This document shows positions 33,778 to 43,006 of a stretch of DNA of 64,000 bases, piece after piece. The stretch comes from Flagellimonas pelagia (GTDB lineage Bacteria; Bacteroidota; Bacteroidia; Flavobacteriales; Flavobacteriaceae). A program made the position numbers and the translations under genes. Within the stretch, counting starts at the first letter, position 1. Each line of letters opens with the position of its first letter. Location: positions 186,001 through 250,000 of the forward strand of contig NZ_QXFI01000013.1 in assembly GCF_003584135.1 (NCBI RefSeq). The letters are read 5' to 3'. Below the pieces are notes generated by a model. That model did not search any database and was not told where the DNA came from. It saw nothing but the letters and a program-made list of their open reading frames with translations.

Positions 33778-36174
33778 ATGAAGATTTATGTTATCACGGC
33801 AATACGTCATTTGCTGAAACATAAGATGCATTCCATCCTTAATTTACTGGGCCTTACCATTGCCTTTACCACCGCTATAGTGGTTTCTCTTTTTATAAAG
33901 TATGAATTCAGCTACGACCAACAACAACCTGATGCGGCCAACATATATAGAGTCATCAAAGAAAACCTTGACAATGAGTGGAGAGGTACCCATTTATGGA
34001 ACGCCACAAGTGGGTTGATGAAGCCTACACTACAGGAAAATTGTCCGGAGATCAAAAATGTAGCCCAATTGCTTCCTATTGATGAGATAGAAATTGTAAT
34101 CAACAACCAACATTTTATGGATGGGAAATTCTACTTTACGGGGCCCGAATTTCTGGAGATTTTTCAATATCACTTCTTAAAAGGCGACCCGAAAACTGCC
34201 TTGATCGAGCCAAAAAGTATTGTCCTGACAAAGTCAATGGCCGAAAAGTATTTTCCTGAAGAAGATAACCCAATGGGTAAACTTATCCACTTGGGAAACA
34301 TGGATTTTACCGTTACCGGCATTATGGAGGATGTACCTAAGAACTCCCATCTTCCCATCAACTTTTTGGCTTCCCAACAAACCGTTTTTGACCCATCTTA
34401 TGATTTGAACGACGCTGAGGCGGAATGGTGGAATAATAACTATAATACATATGTGCAACTTTACAATGATGTTGATGTTCCATCATTGGAATCCAAAATC
34501 ACAAAAATTGTTCGAGCTTCAAGGGAAGGAGATGTTCCTGAAGCCTTCCACCTTCAAAATATAAAGGACATACACCTGTATAGTCATGTAAATCTGGAAT
34601 CGGGTACCAATGGAGATATTCTGTATATCCGTGTTTTTTTCGGAATTGCCCTGTTATTATTGCTTATTGCCGGGTTCAATTATATGAATTTGGCCAGTGC
34701 CCAAATGTTGTATTTCACCAAAGAGACCGCCATAAGAAAAATATCAGGGGCCAGCAAGTTTCAGATTGTCCTTCTGGTTTTTGTTGAAACCCTACTGATA
34801 TGCTTGTCGGCCTTTGTGGTTTCCATGTATTTGGCATATTTTATTCTTCCTTCTTTTGCCGAACTGGTCGAACGAGAACTAGCGGTGAGTATGTTATGGT
34901 CCTATAGCAACCTGGCTGCTTGGATAGGAATGGTTATTCTCTTTGCCCTAATTTCATGTGCCTATCCAGCCTATCATATGATGCGACAAAAACCGATCGT
35001 GATGCTCAAGACACAAACGTCAAAGCCATCCAATTTTTTAAATGTCAGGAACATTTTGGTAGTCTCCCAATTTACGATTTCCATAGCGTTGATTGCCGGA
35101 ACCATTATATTTTATAGGCAATTGGATTTTATTCAAAACAAAGAACTGGGCTTTCAAAAAAACAATATCGTGAACATTATCATTCCTGATGTTCAGTCTG
35201 AGCTTAAGAAAAGTTATTCGGTCCTGAAGGAAAAATTACAGGCCAGTACCAATATTCTTGATGTAACCTATGCGCAAACCGCATTGGATAATGATGAGTG
35301 GGGCGGCAGCGCTGAATGGGCGGGAAAATCGACACAGGAAGACATAAAACTCTACCATTTGATAGTGGATCAAAATTATTTGGACTTTTATAATATTGAT
35401 CTCCTGGACGGGGAACTGTTCTCTAAAGAGATGAAAGCCAAAAACAATTCTTCCTTTATTCTCCTGAACCAAGCAGCCGTAAAAGCACTTAAATGGAATG
35501 AGCCCGTTGGCAGGAAACTTTCCCTTCAAATGTGGAAGGATAGCAAGGTCATCGGGGTGATCAAAGACTTCAATTATCAACCTCTTCATCTGGGAATTGA
35601 ACCATTGGCAGTTTCTTTGGGTTTACCTGAGGAGCATGCCAATATCATTTCTGTAAAAATAGCACCCAATGATGTGGGCGGAACCCTCGATGAGATAAAG
35701 ACAATTTATAAAGGTCTGTATCCAGGTTATGGTTTCAACTACCAATTCCTGGACGACCAGTTAAGCAATGCCTATCGCACTGACCAAAAGTTGGGACAAC
35801 TATTCGGAATCCTATCTCTGATAAGTCTTGTGGTTGCGGCTTTGGGTCTTTTTGGTTCGGCTTCTTTTATGGCTAAACGAAGAATCAAGGAGATAGGCAT
35901 AAGAAAAGTAAACGGTGCCAAAGTTTCAGAGGTACTTGCATTGCTCAACAAGGACTTTGCCAAATGGGTGGTTTTAGCTTTCTTCATGGCTACCCCGATT
36001 GCATGGCAAATCATGAAAGGATGGCTTGAAAACTTTGCTTATAAAACCACTTTGGATGTATGGATTTTCGTCCTAGCTGGTGTTTTGGCTCTGGTTATCA
36101 CCATCATTACCGTAAGTTGGCAGAGCTGGCGTGCCGCCATTACCAATCCAGTTGATGCGCTACGGAACGAGTAG
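33778..36174 (+). CDS. FtsX-like ABC transporter permease
   Basis: The 798-residue protein has an N-terminal helix (residues 20-42), a MacB core domain, FtsX segments (AQMLYFTKETAIRKISGASKFQIVLL near residue 315 and MAKRRIKEIGIRKVNGAKVSEVLALL near residue 700) and four membrane-helix groups. It shares its layout with the element-borne permease at 20.6-23.0 kb, but the two differ clearly throughout (for example RHLLKHKMHSILNLLGL versus RNLSKNKGYTFINVGGL), so they are paralogues rather than a recent duplicate. No ATPase gene is adjacent. Confidence 0.9.
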   Translation: MKIYVITAIRHLLKHKMHSILNLLGLTIAFTTAIVVSLFIKYEFSYDQQQPDAANIYRVIKENLDNEWRGTHLWNATSGLMKPTLQENCPEIKNVAQLLPIDEIEIVINNQHFMDGKFYFTGPEFLEIFQYHFLKGDPKTALIEPKSIVLTKSMAEKYFPEEDNPMGKLIHLGNMDFTVTGIMEDVPKNSHLPINFLASQQTVFDPSYDLNDAEAEWWNNNYNTYVQLYNDVDVPSLESKITKIVRASREGDVPEAFHLQNIKDIHLYSHVNLESGTNGDILYIRVFFGIALLLLLIAGFNYMNLASAQMLYFTKETAIRKISGASKFQIVLLVFVETLLICLSAFVVSMYLAYFILPSFAELVERELAVSMLWSYSNLAAWIGMVILFALISCAYPAYHMMRQKPIVMLKTQTSKPSNFLNVRNILVVSQFTISIALIAGTIIFYRQLDFIQNKELGFQKNNIVNIIIPDVQSELKKSYSVLKEKLQASTNILDVTYAQTALDNDEWGGSAEWAGKSTQEDIKLYHLIVDQNYLDFYNIDLLDGELFSKEMKAKNNSSFILLNQAAVKALKWNEPVGRKLSLQMWKDSKVIGVIKDFNYQPLHLGIEPLAVSLGLPEEHANIISVKIAPNDVGGTLDEIKTIYKGLYPGYGFNYQFLDDQLSNAYRTDQKLGQLFGILSLISLVVAALGLFGSASFMAKRRIKEIGIRKVNGAKVSEVLALLNKDFAKWVVLAFFMATPIAWQIMKGWLENFAYKTTLDVWIFVLAGVLALVITIITVSWQSWRAAITNPVDALRNE

Positions 36175-36234
36175 CACAATCTATTGGTCACAACATGGCT
36201 TCTTCAAAAAGCTTCCATTTTGTTGTATTCGTAG

Positions 36235-36812
36235 CTAAAACTTGTAAACCAAACCCAAGGCATAGGAACCATCTCCACTTTGAAAACTAAGCTCAAAATG
36301 CTCTTGCATATAGGGTGTTGTGAACAGATATGTGCTTCCGATACCGACCAAGGCTCCTCCTAGAACATCCCAGCCATCATGTCGGTCATTCAATCCTTCC
36401 ACCCTACTATAAGCTACAAAACCTGCAATGGCATAGGCAGGAATTCCATATTTCCATCCATATCTTCTTTGAAGAAAAGAAGCCCCCTGAAATGCAAAGG
36501 AAGTATGTCCGGATGGGAACGCGTGACCGTCTGTTCTCCCTTCCGGCCTTGGTTTATTAATGGCATACTTTAAAATCCAGGTTGCGGTCAAATTTGCGGA
36601 CATAGATTTGCCCAACTGCCAAAATCCTTCCTTGTCTCCCTTGAGCAAAACTGTGATAAGGGAAAAAGTCGTTGGGGCAAACTGGGCATAATCCCCTACC
36701 CGTCAATGGTCGTTTCCTTTGCTATTTCTTCAGCGGAATCTGTTTGCTGACCAAAAGCTTTACCTGTTAGAACAAAGAATAGGGCTGTACAAATTATAAA
36801 TCTTGTTGCCAT
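36235..36812 (-). pseudogene. PAP2 phosphatase with a one-base frameshift
   Basis: The ATG at 36812 opens a signal peptide (MATRFIICTALFFVLTGKAFG) that runs to a TAG near 36695. In the next frame the protein continues without a break: VGDYAQFAPTTFSLITVLLKGDKEG, then the PAP2 motifs KYAINKPRPEG, PSGHTSFAFQ and SRVEGLNDRHDGWDV, which hold the acid-phosphatase Lys, Arg and His residues. Adding one base in the G-rich run at about 36693-36701 restores one frame of about 192 residues. It is either a recent inactivation, a phase-variable tract or a sequencing error. A working enzyme would act on lipid phosphates in the envelope. It is the last gene of the minus-strand unit beginning with the response regulator. 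Confidence 0.8.
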
Positions 36813-36825
36813 CGGGTTTCTTCAA

Positions 36826-37281
36826 CTAATCACGTGGTTCATCCAATGTCTTGATCAATTGACCATCGGTTCCGATCAAAACCTCAATTTCCTCTTTTCC
36901 TTTTTCCAATCCGATCTCATATTGGGAACCGTTGGGGTCTTCTATAAATTCAACCTCATCAATACTGTACTCGGAAAATTGTTTTTTTAGGGTTGTGACC
37001 ACATTTTCAGGGATATCATTTTTCTTGATTTCATGTTCTGTTTCTTTCCACGTGCCATCTTCCAAAAAATTGGCGGAATATTCAATACCATCCATTTTGA
37101 ATTCTGCCTCCCACTCCTTTTCCGATTCTTTGTCCCAAGTAACTTTTTTCACATTCGGGAACTTCTTTACAAAGGATGCTTGTACTCGAAGGGGAGCCGA
37201 AGTCCGCTGTGCAAATGCATAAATCCCCAATCCTAAAATCAATGCTATGGGCAATCCGATGACATACTTTTTATTCTTCAT
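36826..37281 (-). CDS. PepSY-like periplasmic protein
   Basis: The 151-residue protein has a signal peptide (about residues 1-25) and two related repeats, each like the PepSY-like fold (PF11396): FVKKFPNVKKVTWDKESEKEWEAEFKMDG and FSEYSIDEVEFIEDPNGSQYEIGLEKG. Such proteins are small, acidic and periplasmic, and often sit beside two-component systems and TonB receptors. The role is unknown; it may sense or buffer ions or polypeptides. It lies 75 bp after the COG4705-like gene. Confidence 0.82.
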   Translation of the reverse strand: MKNKKYVIGLPIALILGLGIYAFAQRTSAPLRVQASFVKKFPNVKKVTWDKESEKEWEAEFKMDGIEYSANFLEDGTWKETEHEIKKNDIPENVVTTLKKQFSEYSIDEVEFIEDPNGSQYEIGLEKGKEEIEVLIGTDGQLIKTLDEPRD

Positions 37282-37356
37282 GATCTACTGATTTAAAATC
37301 TTTTAGTAAATCTAGAACCCAATTCTAAAGATGGTTTTAAGCAAATCTAAAGTGAT

Positions 37357-38118
37357 TTAAAGTTGTTTCTGCTCTTCAGCATTATCAGTAACCATGTGAC
37401 GATGCGAAACGTAAATCATCAACCCGATCAATATTATGGACACAATGGTTGCAGGTAAGGTGCCCAGGTTCAATCCACCTTTGGCCATAGGTTTGGTCAA
37501 AAAATCCCCGAAGGTTGCCCCAAATGGCCTTGTGAATATAAATGCAATCCAAAAGAGGATAATCTGGTTCATCTTCGTAAAATAATGCAAGAGTATCACT
37601 AAAACGATAATCCCAGCGGTAACAAAGGCACCATATAAATAGCTCAGCCCAACAACATCGCTCAAGTAATCCCCAAAGGCGGTCCCCAAACTGTTGGAAA
37701 ACAGGATGGCCATCCAATAATGGATTTCCTTGTTTCGGTCAAATATGGGATATACCTCCAGGTTCCCAAATCTTTTATGCCAGGTAAAAAGGGTCAAAAG
37801 CAATCCAGAAAACAGCAATAGACTTCCCCAGGTGTAACCCAAGTGGAGGCTTCTATCTATAAAATCGGATATTTCGGTCCCCAAGGTGGTAGTACCAATG
37901 ATAACGAGCCAGTACCATACCGGAATGAATGCTTTTCTGGTCAATTGAATGCCCAGTACCAGCCCGAAAAAAATTAGGGTGATCAGAATTCCCGTGGCAT
38001 ATCCCAACCCTAAGGTTTGAGCAATAAAATCCCCCAAAGTTTCCCCCAAGGTGGTCGCCACAATTTTCATCAACCAAAACAACAGGGTAATCTCCGCAAC
38101 TTTGTTCAGTGTCTTCAT
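37357..38118 (-). CDS. COG4705-like multi-pass membrane protein
   Basis: From the ATG at 38118 (MKTLNKVAEITLLFWLMKI) the protein has 253 residues and about eight membrane helices arranged as four repeats. Each repeat carries a T-x2-G-x2-x-D/E-D/F pattern (TTLGETLGDFIAQTLGLGY, TTLGTEISDFIDRSLHLGY, NSLGTAFGDYLSDVVGLSY, RPFGATFGDFLTKPM). This repeated acidic signature is characteristic of COG4705, a family of unknown function. A longer frame to 38208 would overlap the TonB receptor. It starts 10 bp after that receptor, so the two are co-transcribed. Confidence 0.85.
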   Translation of the reverse strand: MKTLNKVAEITLLFWLMKIVATTLGETLGDFIAQTLGLGYATGILITLIFFGLVLGIQLTRKAFIPVWYWLVIIGTTTLGTEISDFIDRSLHLGYTWGSLLLFSGLLLTLFTWHKRFGNLEVYPIFDRNKEIHYWMAILFSNSLGTAFGDYLSDVVGLSYLYGAFVTAGIIVLVILLHYFTKMNQIILFWIAFIFTRPFGATFGDFLTKPMAKGGLNLGTLPATIVSIILIGLMIYVSHRHMVTDNAEEQKQL

Positions 38119-38128
38119 TTTCGAAAAA

Positions 38129-40546
38129 TTAGATTTTGTATTTAAACCCGACCCTGAAAATCTGGGTCTCAAAATAATTCTGGTAAATGGCCGTAACCCC
38201 TTGATCATATATCCGTTGACGAATCCCGAACCTGTTCAGGATATCACTGGCGGAAAAGGTCAGTTCCGCTTTTTTGTTCCAAAGTCGCTTCTTCAACCCA
38301 AAATCAATGGAGGAACGGGAAAGTTCCTTGCCCTGCGGAATATTCTTGTCGGAATAATATATGCCAGTTACCTGAATTGAGAAATCCTTGGGCAGAACCA
38401 TTTCTGTACTCATCTTGGCATTCCATGCGTCGGCAGTTGATTTCTCGGTAGAAAAACTTCTCTCATAGGGAAACAAAAGAATTCCTTGATAAGCATCGAT
38501 GGTGTTGGAGAACCAGTTAAACGTAGCAGAAACCTTCCAATTGTTGGTGATGTCCTGTCCCAATAGCAGTTCTATACCCGTATTGGTGGCTTTACCGGTA
38601 TTTTGATAGATCCTGTTCACAATGTCATATTCTGGATTGGAATTGTCTATGCTATAAATCCGCATGTATTGATCTTGGATCATCCGATGGTATATGGCAG
38701 AATACAATGAGCCACTCCCCCATATATATTTATGTGCCAGTTCCAGGGCATTGGTAAATTGAGGGCGCAAATAGGGATTCCCTACTTTTAAGAGTTCAGG
38801 ATCGTCATATTTTGGAAAAATCCTAAGTTCCGGCTCTCCGGGACGATCAATTCTTCGATTGTAAAATGCCGAGATCTTGTTGTGGCCATTTAACTTGTAG
38901 GTGAAACGCACGTTGGGGAACAGTTCAAAATAATCATACTTGTCATTGTTGGGATAATAGGCATTGGTCGGGTCCAAATCATAGAAAACTTTTGTTTGTT
39001 CTGCACGAAGTCCTGTTTCCACATCATACTTCTCTTTCTCCAGAACGTAGTTCACATACCCAGCATACAAGTTTTCACCCCAATCGGAAAACGTTCCCAA
39101 ATCAGGATAGATAATGGATTGATTCCCCGGAGTAATCGTATAATCCACTGGTAATCTTCTGATCCGCAATTTGGCACCCAGTTCCAATCGCCCTGAACTC
39201 AAGGGGCGAACATAATCCGAAGAAAGCGAAGTGGTGTTCTCAATGGCCCGGATGTTGGTCATATCCATCCCTATCCTCACTGAAGAACTATCATTAAGGG
39301 AATAGGTTTCATCTTCCAATCCTTGGGTATATTGAGCACTGGCACTCAGTGTGTGACCAGGTTGTTCAAATTTATGTCTGTAGTTTACTGTGGCATTGAT
39401 GAAACGGGTGATTTCTTCTTCTTGCCAACTATAGAAACGATTTCTACCATTGGTATTCAGGTTGATGAAGGCAACTTGGGCGGAATCGATATGTCGCTCA
39501 CGATCATAAAGCCCCGAAAAGGTGAAGCTATTTTTGTCATCCATTTCATAATCAACCCCGCCATTGATTATGGATCTAAACTGTTTCCTGTTCTCGGGGA
39601 CTTGTGAAACAATGTTCCTGCCGTCATCATAGTTACGTGTGGTAAACTCATTATTGGGCAAAGCCTTTTGTAAAATGAACTCGGACTGGAGAAAGTAATT
39701 CACCCTATCCTTCCTATAATTTAGGTTGAGGCTGGGAATCACTTTTGGGTTGGCCGAAAAGCTTCCTAAATCGGTGGGCGTATCTGCCCGTCTTTTTCCA
39801 AGGGCCCCTAGGCCAAATGAAAGTCCAACATCTCCATTGAATCCCGTTTGCTTTTCTTTTTTATAAATGATATTGACAATACCTGCAAATCCGTTGGCAT
39901 CGTACTTGGCAGAAGGATTATTGATGATTTCGATTTTTTCAATATTGGAGGCAGGAATATTCGCCAGACCCTTTTGATTGCCAAAACCTGTTAGACTACT
40001 CTGCTTTCCATCGATAAGCACCACAACTTTATCGCTTCCCCTTAAAATCACCTTTCCATCTTGATCAAACGTTACTCCGGGGAGTGTTTTCATAGCATCC
40101 ATGACCGAACCCCCAGATTGGGCTATGTTATCTTCCAAGTTGAAGGATTTTTTGTCAAGCGCAGCATTGGTGGTAGCCTGTTTTCCAACAACCTCAACTT
40201 CTTCAAGATTCTGGGTACTTGGCTCAAGAGAGATCTTTCCCATATCAAAAATGGAATTCAATCCTCCTGATATCATTGTCCGCTCCGTGGTCGTGTATCC
40301 GATAAAAGTAAAATAGAGCCTGTACCTTCCTATGGGAAGATCAATGATTTTAAACCGTCCATTCTCGTCCGTGATGGCTCCCGTGACCAACCTGTCATCC
40401 TCCAAACCATGAACGGCCACATTGGCAAAGGAAAGAGGTTGTTGGGTTTCAGAATCAAGCAATTGGCCGCTTATGGTTATGTTTTCTTGGGAAAATAAGG
40501 TTTGGCACGAAATGATAATCAGGAGGATGGATAGCACTTTGCTCAT
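38129..40546 (-). CDS. TonB-dependent receptor / outer membrane beta-barrel protein
   Basis: The 805-residue protein has a signal peptide (to about residue 19), a carboxypeptidase-like domain (about 22-110), a plug (about 125-215, MDAMKTLPGVTFDQDGKVILRGSDKVVVLIDGKQSS) and an OMP_b-brl_3-type barrel ending FRVGFKYKI. Receptors of this subtype usually lack a lipoprotein partner. It lies between the two-component genes and the COG4705-like gene, which suggests regulation by that system. The ligand is not known. Confidence 0.92.
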   Translation of the reverse strand: MSKVLSILLIIISCQTLFSQENITISGQLLDSETQQPLSFANVAVHGLEDDRLVTGAITDENGRFKIIDLPIGRYRLYFTFIGYTTTERTMISGGLNSIFDMGKISLEPSTQNLEEVEVVGKQATTNAALDKKSFNLEDNIAQSGGSVMDAMKTLPGVTFDQDGKVILRGSDKVVVLIDGKQSSLTGFGNQKGLANIPASNIEKIEIINNPSAKYDANGFAGIVNIIYKKEKQTGFNGDVGLSFGLGALGKRRADTPTDLGSFSANPKVIPSLNLNYRKDRVNYFLQSEFILQKALPNNEFTTRNYDDGRNIVSQVPENRKQFRSIINGGVDYEMDDKNSFTFSGLYDRERHIDSAQVAFINLNTNGRNRFYSWQEEEITRFINATVNYRHKFEQPGHTLSASAQYTQGLEDETYSLNDSSSVRIGMDMTNIRAIENTTSLSSDYVRPLSSGRLELGAKLRIRRLPVDYTITPGNQSIIYPDLGTFSDWGENLYAGYVNYVLEKEKYDVETGLRAEQTKVFYDLDPTNAYYPNNDKYDYFELFPNVRFTYKLNGHNKISAFYNRRIDRPGEPELRIFPKYDDPELLKVGNPYLRPQFTNALELAHKYIWGSGSLYSAIYHRMIQDQYMRIYSIDNSNPEYDIVNRIYQNTGKATNTGIELLLGQDITNNWKVSATFNWFSNTIDAYQGILLFPYERSFSTEKSTADAWNAKMSTEMVLPKDFSIQVTGIYYSDKNIPQGKELSRSSIDFGLKKRLWNKKAELTFSASDILNRFGIRQRIYDQGVTAIYQNYFETQIFRVGFKYKI

Positions 40547-40632
40547 GGGATAACGTATTTGTTTGCCATCAAAACTAAACCCCGATCCTAAAGGGAATTT
40601 AAAGTTATCGATAATCTTGGTTTGAACTCTGG

Positions 40633-41892
40633 CTACTCTATAAAAGAAACGGTGAAATGATGCATCCCCGCCTCAAAATGATACGAGATGGTAAAACCAT
40701 ACAGATCACAGATACGTTTAACAATGGCAAGGCCCAAACCGGTTGATTTAGCCCCATCCGATTCCCTATAAAACCGAGAGTAGAGCATTTCAGGGTGCCG
40801 TATTGCCTTTTCACCAGCATTAGCAATCGTTACTTTTCCATTTTGAGCGTTGACCAAAATATTTTTATGGCCTGTTGAATATTTTATAGCATTGGAAATC
40901 AAATTACTACAAAGTACCTGAGCTAAAAAAGAATCCATATCCACCCAAATAGATTCGCAAATTTCAAAGTCAATGGAAATGGTTGAGATTTCACTGAAAT
41001 CCTGAATGTTTTTCTTCAGTTGCCTTGAAATATCCAATTTTTCCTTTTTCAAGAATTGATTGTTTTCAATCTTGGTCAACAAGGTTAAGCGTTTGGTCAT
41101 TTGGGTAAGCCGTTGGATATCCTTTTGAATGGAGGTCAATTGTTCATATTGGGTGTCTTCCAACATTTCGCCATTGATCACATTCTCTATTTTAGCTTGG
41201 ATGATGGCCAAAGGTGTTTGCATTTCGTGGGAGACATCTTCCGTGTATTGCTTTAAATTTTTATAATCTGCACGTACTTTGTTGGTCAAAGTGGTCATCT
41301 CATCATTCAATTCGGAAAACTCCAAAATATCACTGTCCATCAACTCGATGGGGGTTTCGGAAGTCAGGGAGAAGCTTTTCATCTGTTCCAGATTCCTAAA
41401 AAAAGGATGCCATACCTTTTGGTTTCTTGACTTGTTGAGATAAAACAAGAAAATGAAGACCACCAGTATGATGGCCAGATAGGAAAGTACCACGGCCAAC
41501 AAAATGTTTTCCGATTCAACCACCAATGCCCGAACGGTAATCCTATAGTTTTGACCATTGATGGAAGAAAAAGTGGAGAGTTCGCGGAATTCTTCCAATT
41601 CATTCTGGGACGGGTCATAGATAAGGGTATCCTTGAGTATTTCCATGTCCAGTTTGTCAACTTTTACCACTTCCGCAACAGGAGGTAATTGGTAGTCCAT
41701 GCCACCTTCCTCGATGGATTTTTCAATTCTGGACTCCGTTGAACGCAATTCTTCCTCAACCTCGGCCTGCAATACAACTCGAAGATAGTAGTATAGGACC
41801 ACAGTACTGCCCAACATCAAAACAAGGCCTATCCAAAGAAAGGTTTTGGATGTTTTCTGGATCAGCGGAATTTTCTTGATTTTCTTGTTCAT
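40633..41892 (-). CDS. Sensor histidine kinase
   Basis: The 419-residue protein has two membrane helices (about residues 15-36 and 132-155) flanking a periplasmic domain of about 95 residues. Then come a HisKA domain with the box EDVSHEMQTPLAIIQAKIENV (His near 224) and a HATPase domain (NLISNAIKYS, STGLGLAIVKRICDLYG). The H box reads SHEMQTPL, common in Bacteroidetes. It starts 3 bp after the regulator gene. The stimulus is unknown; the downstream TonB receptor, PepSY-like and PAP2 genes suggest an envelope signal. Confidence 0.94.
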   Translation of the reverse strand: MNKKIKKIPLIQKTSKTFLWIGLVLMLGSTVVLYYYLRVVLQAEVEEELRSTESRIEKSIEEGGMDYQLPPVAEVVKVDKLDMEILKDTLIYDPSQNELEEFRELSTFSSINGQNYRITVRALVVESENILLAVVLSYLAIILVVFIFLFYLNKSRNQKVWHPFFRNLEQMKSFSLTSETPIELMDSDILEFSELNDEMTTLTNKVRADYKNLKQYTEDVSHEMQTPLAIIQAKIENVINGEMLEDTQYEQLTSIQKDIQRLTQMTKRLTLLTKIENNQFLKKEKLDISRQLKKNIQDFSEISTISIDFEICESIWVDMDSFLAQVLCSNLISNAIKYSTGHKNILVNAQNGKVTIANAGEKAIRHPEMLYSRFYRESDGAKSTGLGLAIVKRICDLYGFTISYHFEAGMHHFTVSFIE

Positions 41893-41895
41893 GTA

Positions 41896-42573
41896 TCAGT
41901 CCTCCATAAATTTATAACCACTCCCATATGCCGTTTTGATATACTTACCTCCGGTCTCGGTCAACTTTTTACGCAGATTGTTGATATGCACATAGATGAA
42001 ATCAAAATTATCGGCCAAATCACTGTGGTCCCCCCATAAGTGTTCCGCAATAATTTCCTTGGAAAGTACCCTGCCCTTATTGGTTATAAAGAATAATAGT
42101 AGATCGTACTCCTTTCGGGTCAATACAATCGGGCTGTTGTCCACATACGCCGTTCTTGAATTGGTATCAATGGAAATTTCATTGAACTCGATCCGTTCCA
42201 TTCCTCCAAACTTACCTCTCCTTAAAACCGCTCTAATACGCGAATTGAGTTCTGCCAAATGAAACGGTTTGGTCAGGTAATCGTCCGCACCCAAATCCAG
42301 CCCTTCAAGCTTATCGTCCAATGAATTGTTCGCGGAGATAATGATGACAGGGGTTTGGGATTTATTCCTTTTCAATACCCTTAGGATATCAAGACCGTTA
42401 CCGGTAATCAGGTTAATATCCAAGACCAAAAGGTCATATTCGTATAAATCGATCTTGTACAAAGCCTCATAGTAATCGGACGCCCTTTCACAAACATTTC
42501 CATCCCTTTCCAAATAGGTTACTATGGAATTTTGAAGTTCAATCTCATCTTCGGCTATAAGGATTTTCATCAT
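41896..42573 (-). CDS. OmpR-family response regulator
   Basis: This 225-residue protein has a receiver domain (Asp52 in LLVLDINL, Lys near 102 in LTKPFHL) and a winged-helix Trans_reg_C domain (LTRKEYDLLLFFITNKGRVLSKEIIAEHLWG; YVHINNLRKKL). It is the first gene of the minus-strand run RR-HK-TonB receptor-COG4705-PepSY-PAP2. It probably autoregulates this unit. The run starts 98 bp from a CRP/FNR-type site that faces the other way. Confidence 0.95.
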   Translation of the reverse strand: MMKILIAEDEIELQNSIVTYLERDGNVCERASDYYEALYKIDLYEYDLLVLDINLITGNGLDILRVLKRNKSQTPVIIISANNSLDDKLEGLDLGADDYLTKPFHLAELNSRIRAVLRRGKFGGMERIEFNEISIDTNSRTAYVDNSPIVLTRKEYDLLLFFITNKGRVLSKEIIAEHLWGDHSDLADNFDFIYVHINNLRKKLTETGGKYIKTAYGSGYKFMED

Positions 42574-42670
42574 TTAAATTTAAGGAATAAATGTAGGGTC
42601 CAATTCTTTAGAAAATCTTAAATATTATATTTTGAACATAGGGCCAATCGCCGTTCACTTTGATTTTGTT

Positions 42671-42686
42671 TGTGACAAATGTCACA
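42671..42686. promoter_or_regulatory. CRP/FNR-type operator upstream of the thioredoxin-permease unit
   Basis: TGTGACAAATGTCACA is a perfect 16-bp palindrome matching the TGTGA-N6-TCACA consensus of CRP. Its centre (42678.5) lies about 41 bases before the start site predicted from the TACCTTTG element, the position of a class II activator site. Confidence 0.7.
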
Positions 42687-42707
42687 GTATGCCTCACAAG
42701 GCCAACG

Positions 42708-42715
42708 TACCTTTG
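42708..42715 (+). promoter_or_regulatory. -7 promoter element of the thioredoxin-permease unit
   Basis: TACCTTTG fits TAnnTTTG exactly. No -33 TTG lies at the right spacing, as expected where an activator takes its place. The first ATG is 35 bp downstream. Confidence 0.65.
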
Positions 42716-42749
42716 AATGGATTCCTATTGAATTTAAAGACACATTGCG

Positions 42750-42986
42750 ATGAAACATACAGTGAAAATCTTGGGTACCGGTTGCCCCAAGTGTCAAAAC
42801 CTGACCAAAGTTGTAACAGAGGTAATCGCAGAAAACCAGTTGGATGCCTCTGTTGAAAAAGTGGAGGATATCACACACATTATGCAATATAATGTGATGC
42901 TTACTCCAGCATTGGTGGTAGATGAAAAAGTGGTCATGAAAGGTCGGATACCCTCCAAAGAAGAAGTTTTGGCCTTTTTAAATTAA
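42750..42986 (+). CDS. Small thioredoxin-like (redox-active disulphide) protein
   Basis: The 78-residue protein has a thioredoxin fold in minimal form, with the active site TGCPKCQ (Cys12 and Cys15) and a cis-Pro segment (NVMLTPALVVDEKVV). It matches the TIGR00412 redox-disulphide family, which is often encoded beside DUF318-type permeases, as here. It is cytoplasmic, with no signal peptide. It may pass electrons to, or protect, the Cys-containing permease. It starts 21 bp before the permease gene. Confidence 0.92.
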   Translation: MKHTVKILGTGCPKCQNLTKVVTEVIAENQLDASVEKVEDITHIMQYNVMLTPALVVDEKVVMKGRIPSKEEVLAFLN

Positions 42987-43006
42987 ATTTCCTTATTACA
43001 GGCATC

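Noticed and set aside
36811..36820. ATCGGG string near the PAP2 start as a further mnmE-type att repeat
   Set aside because: It lacks the TGC before and the AAGTAA after, so it is a short chance match.
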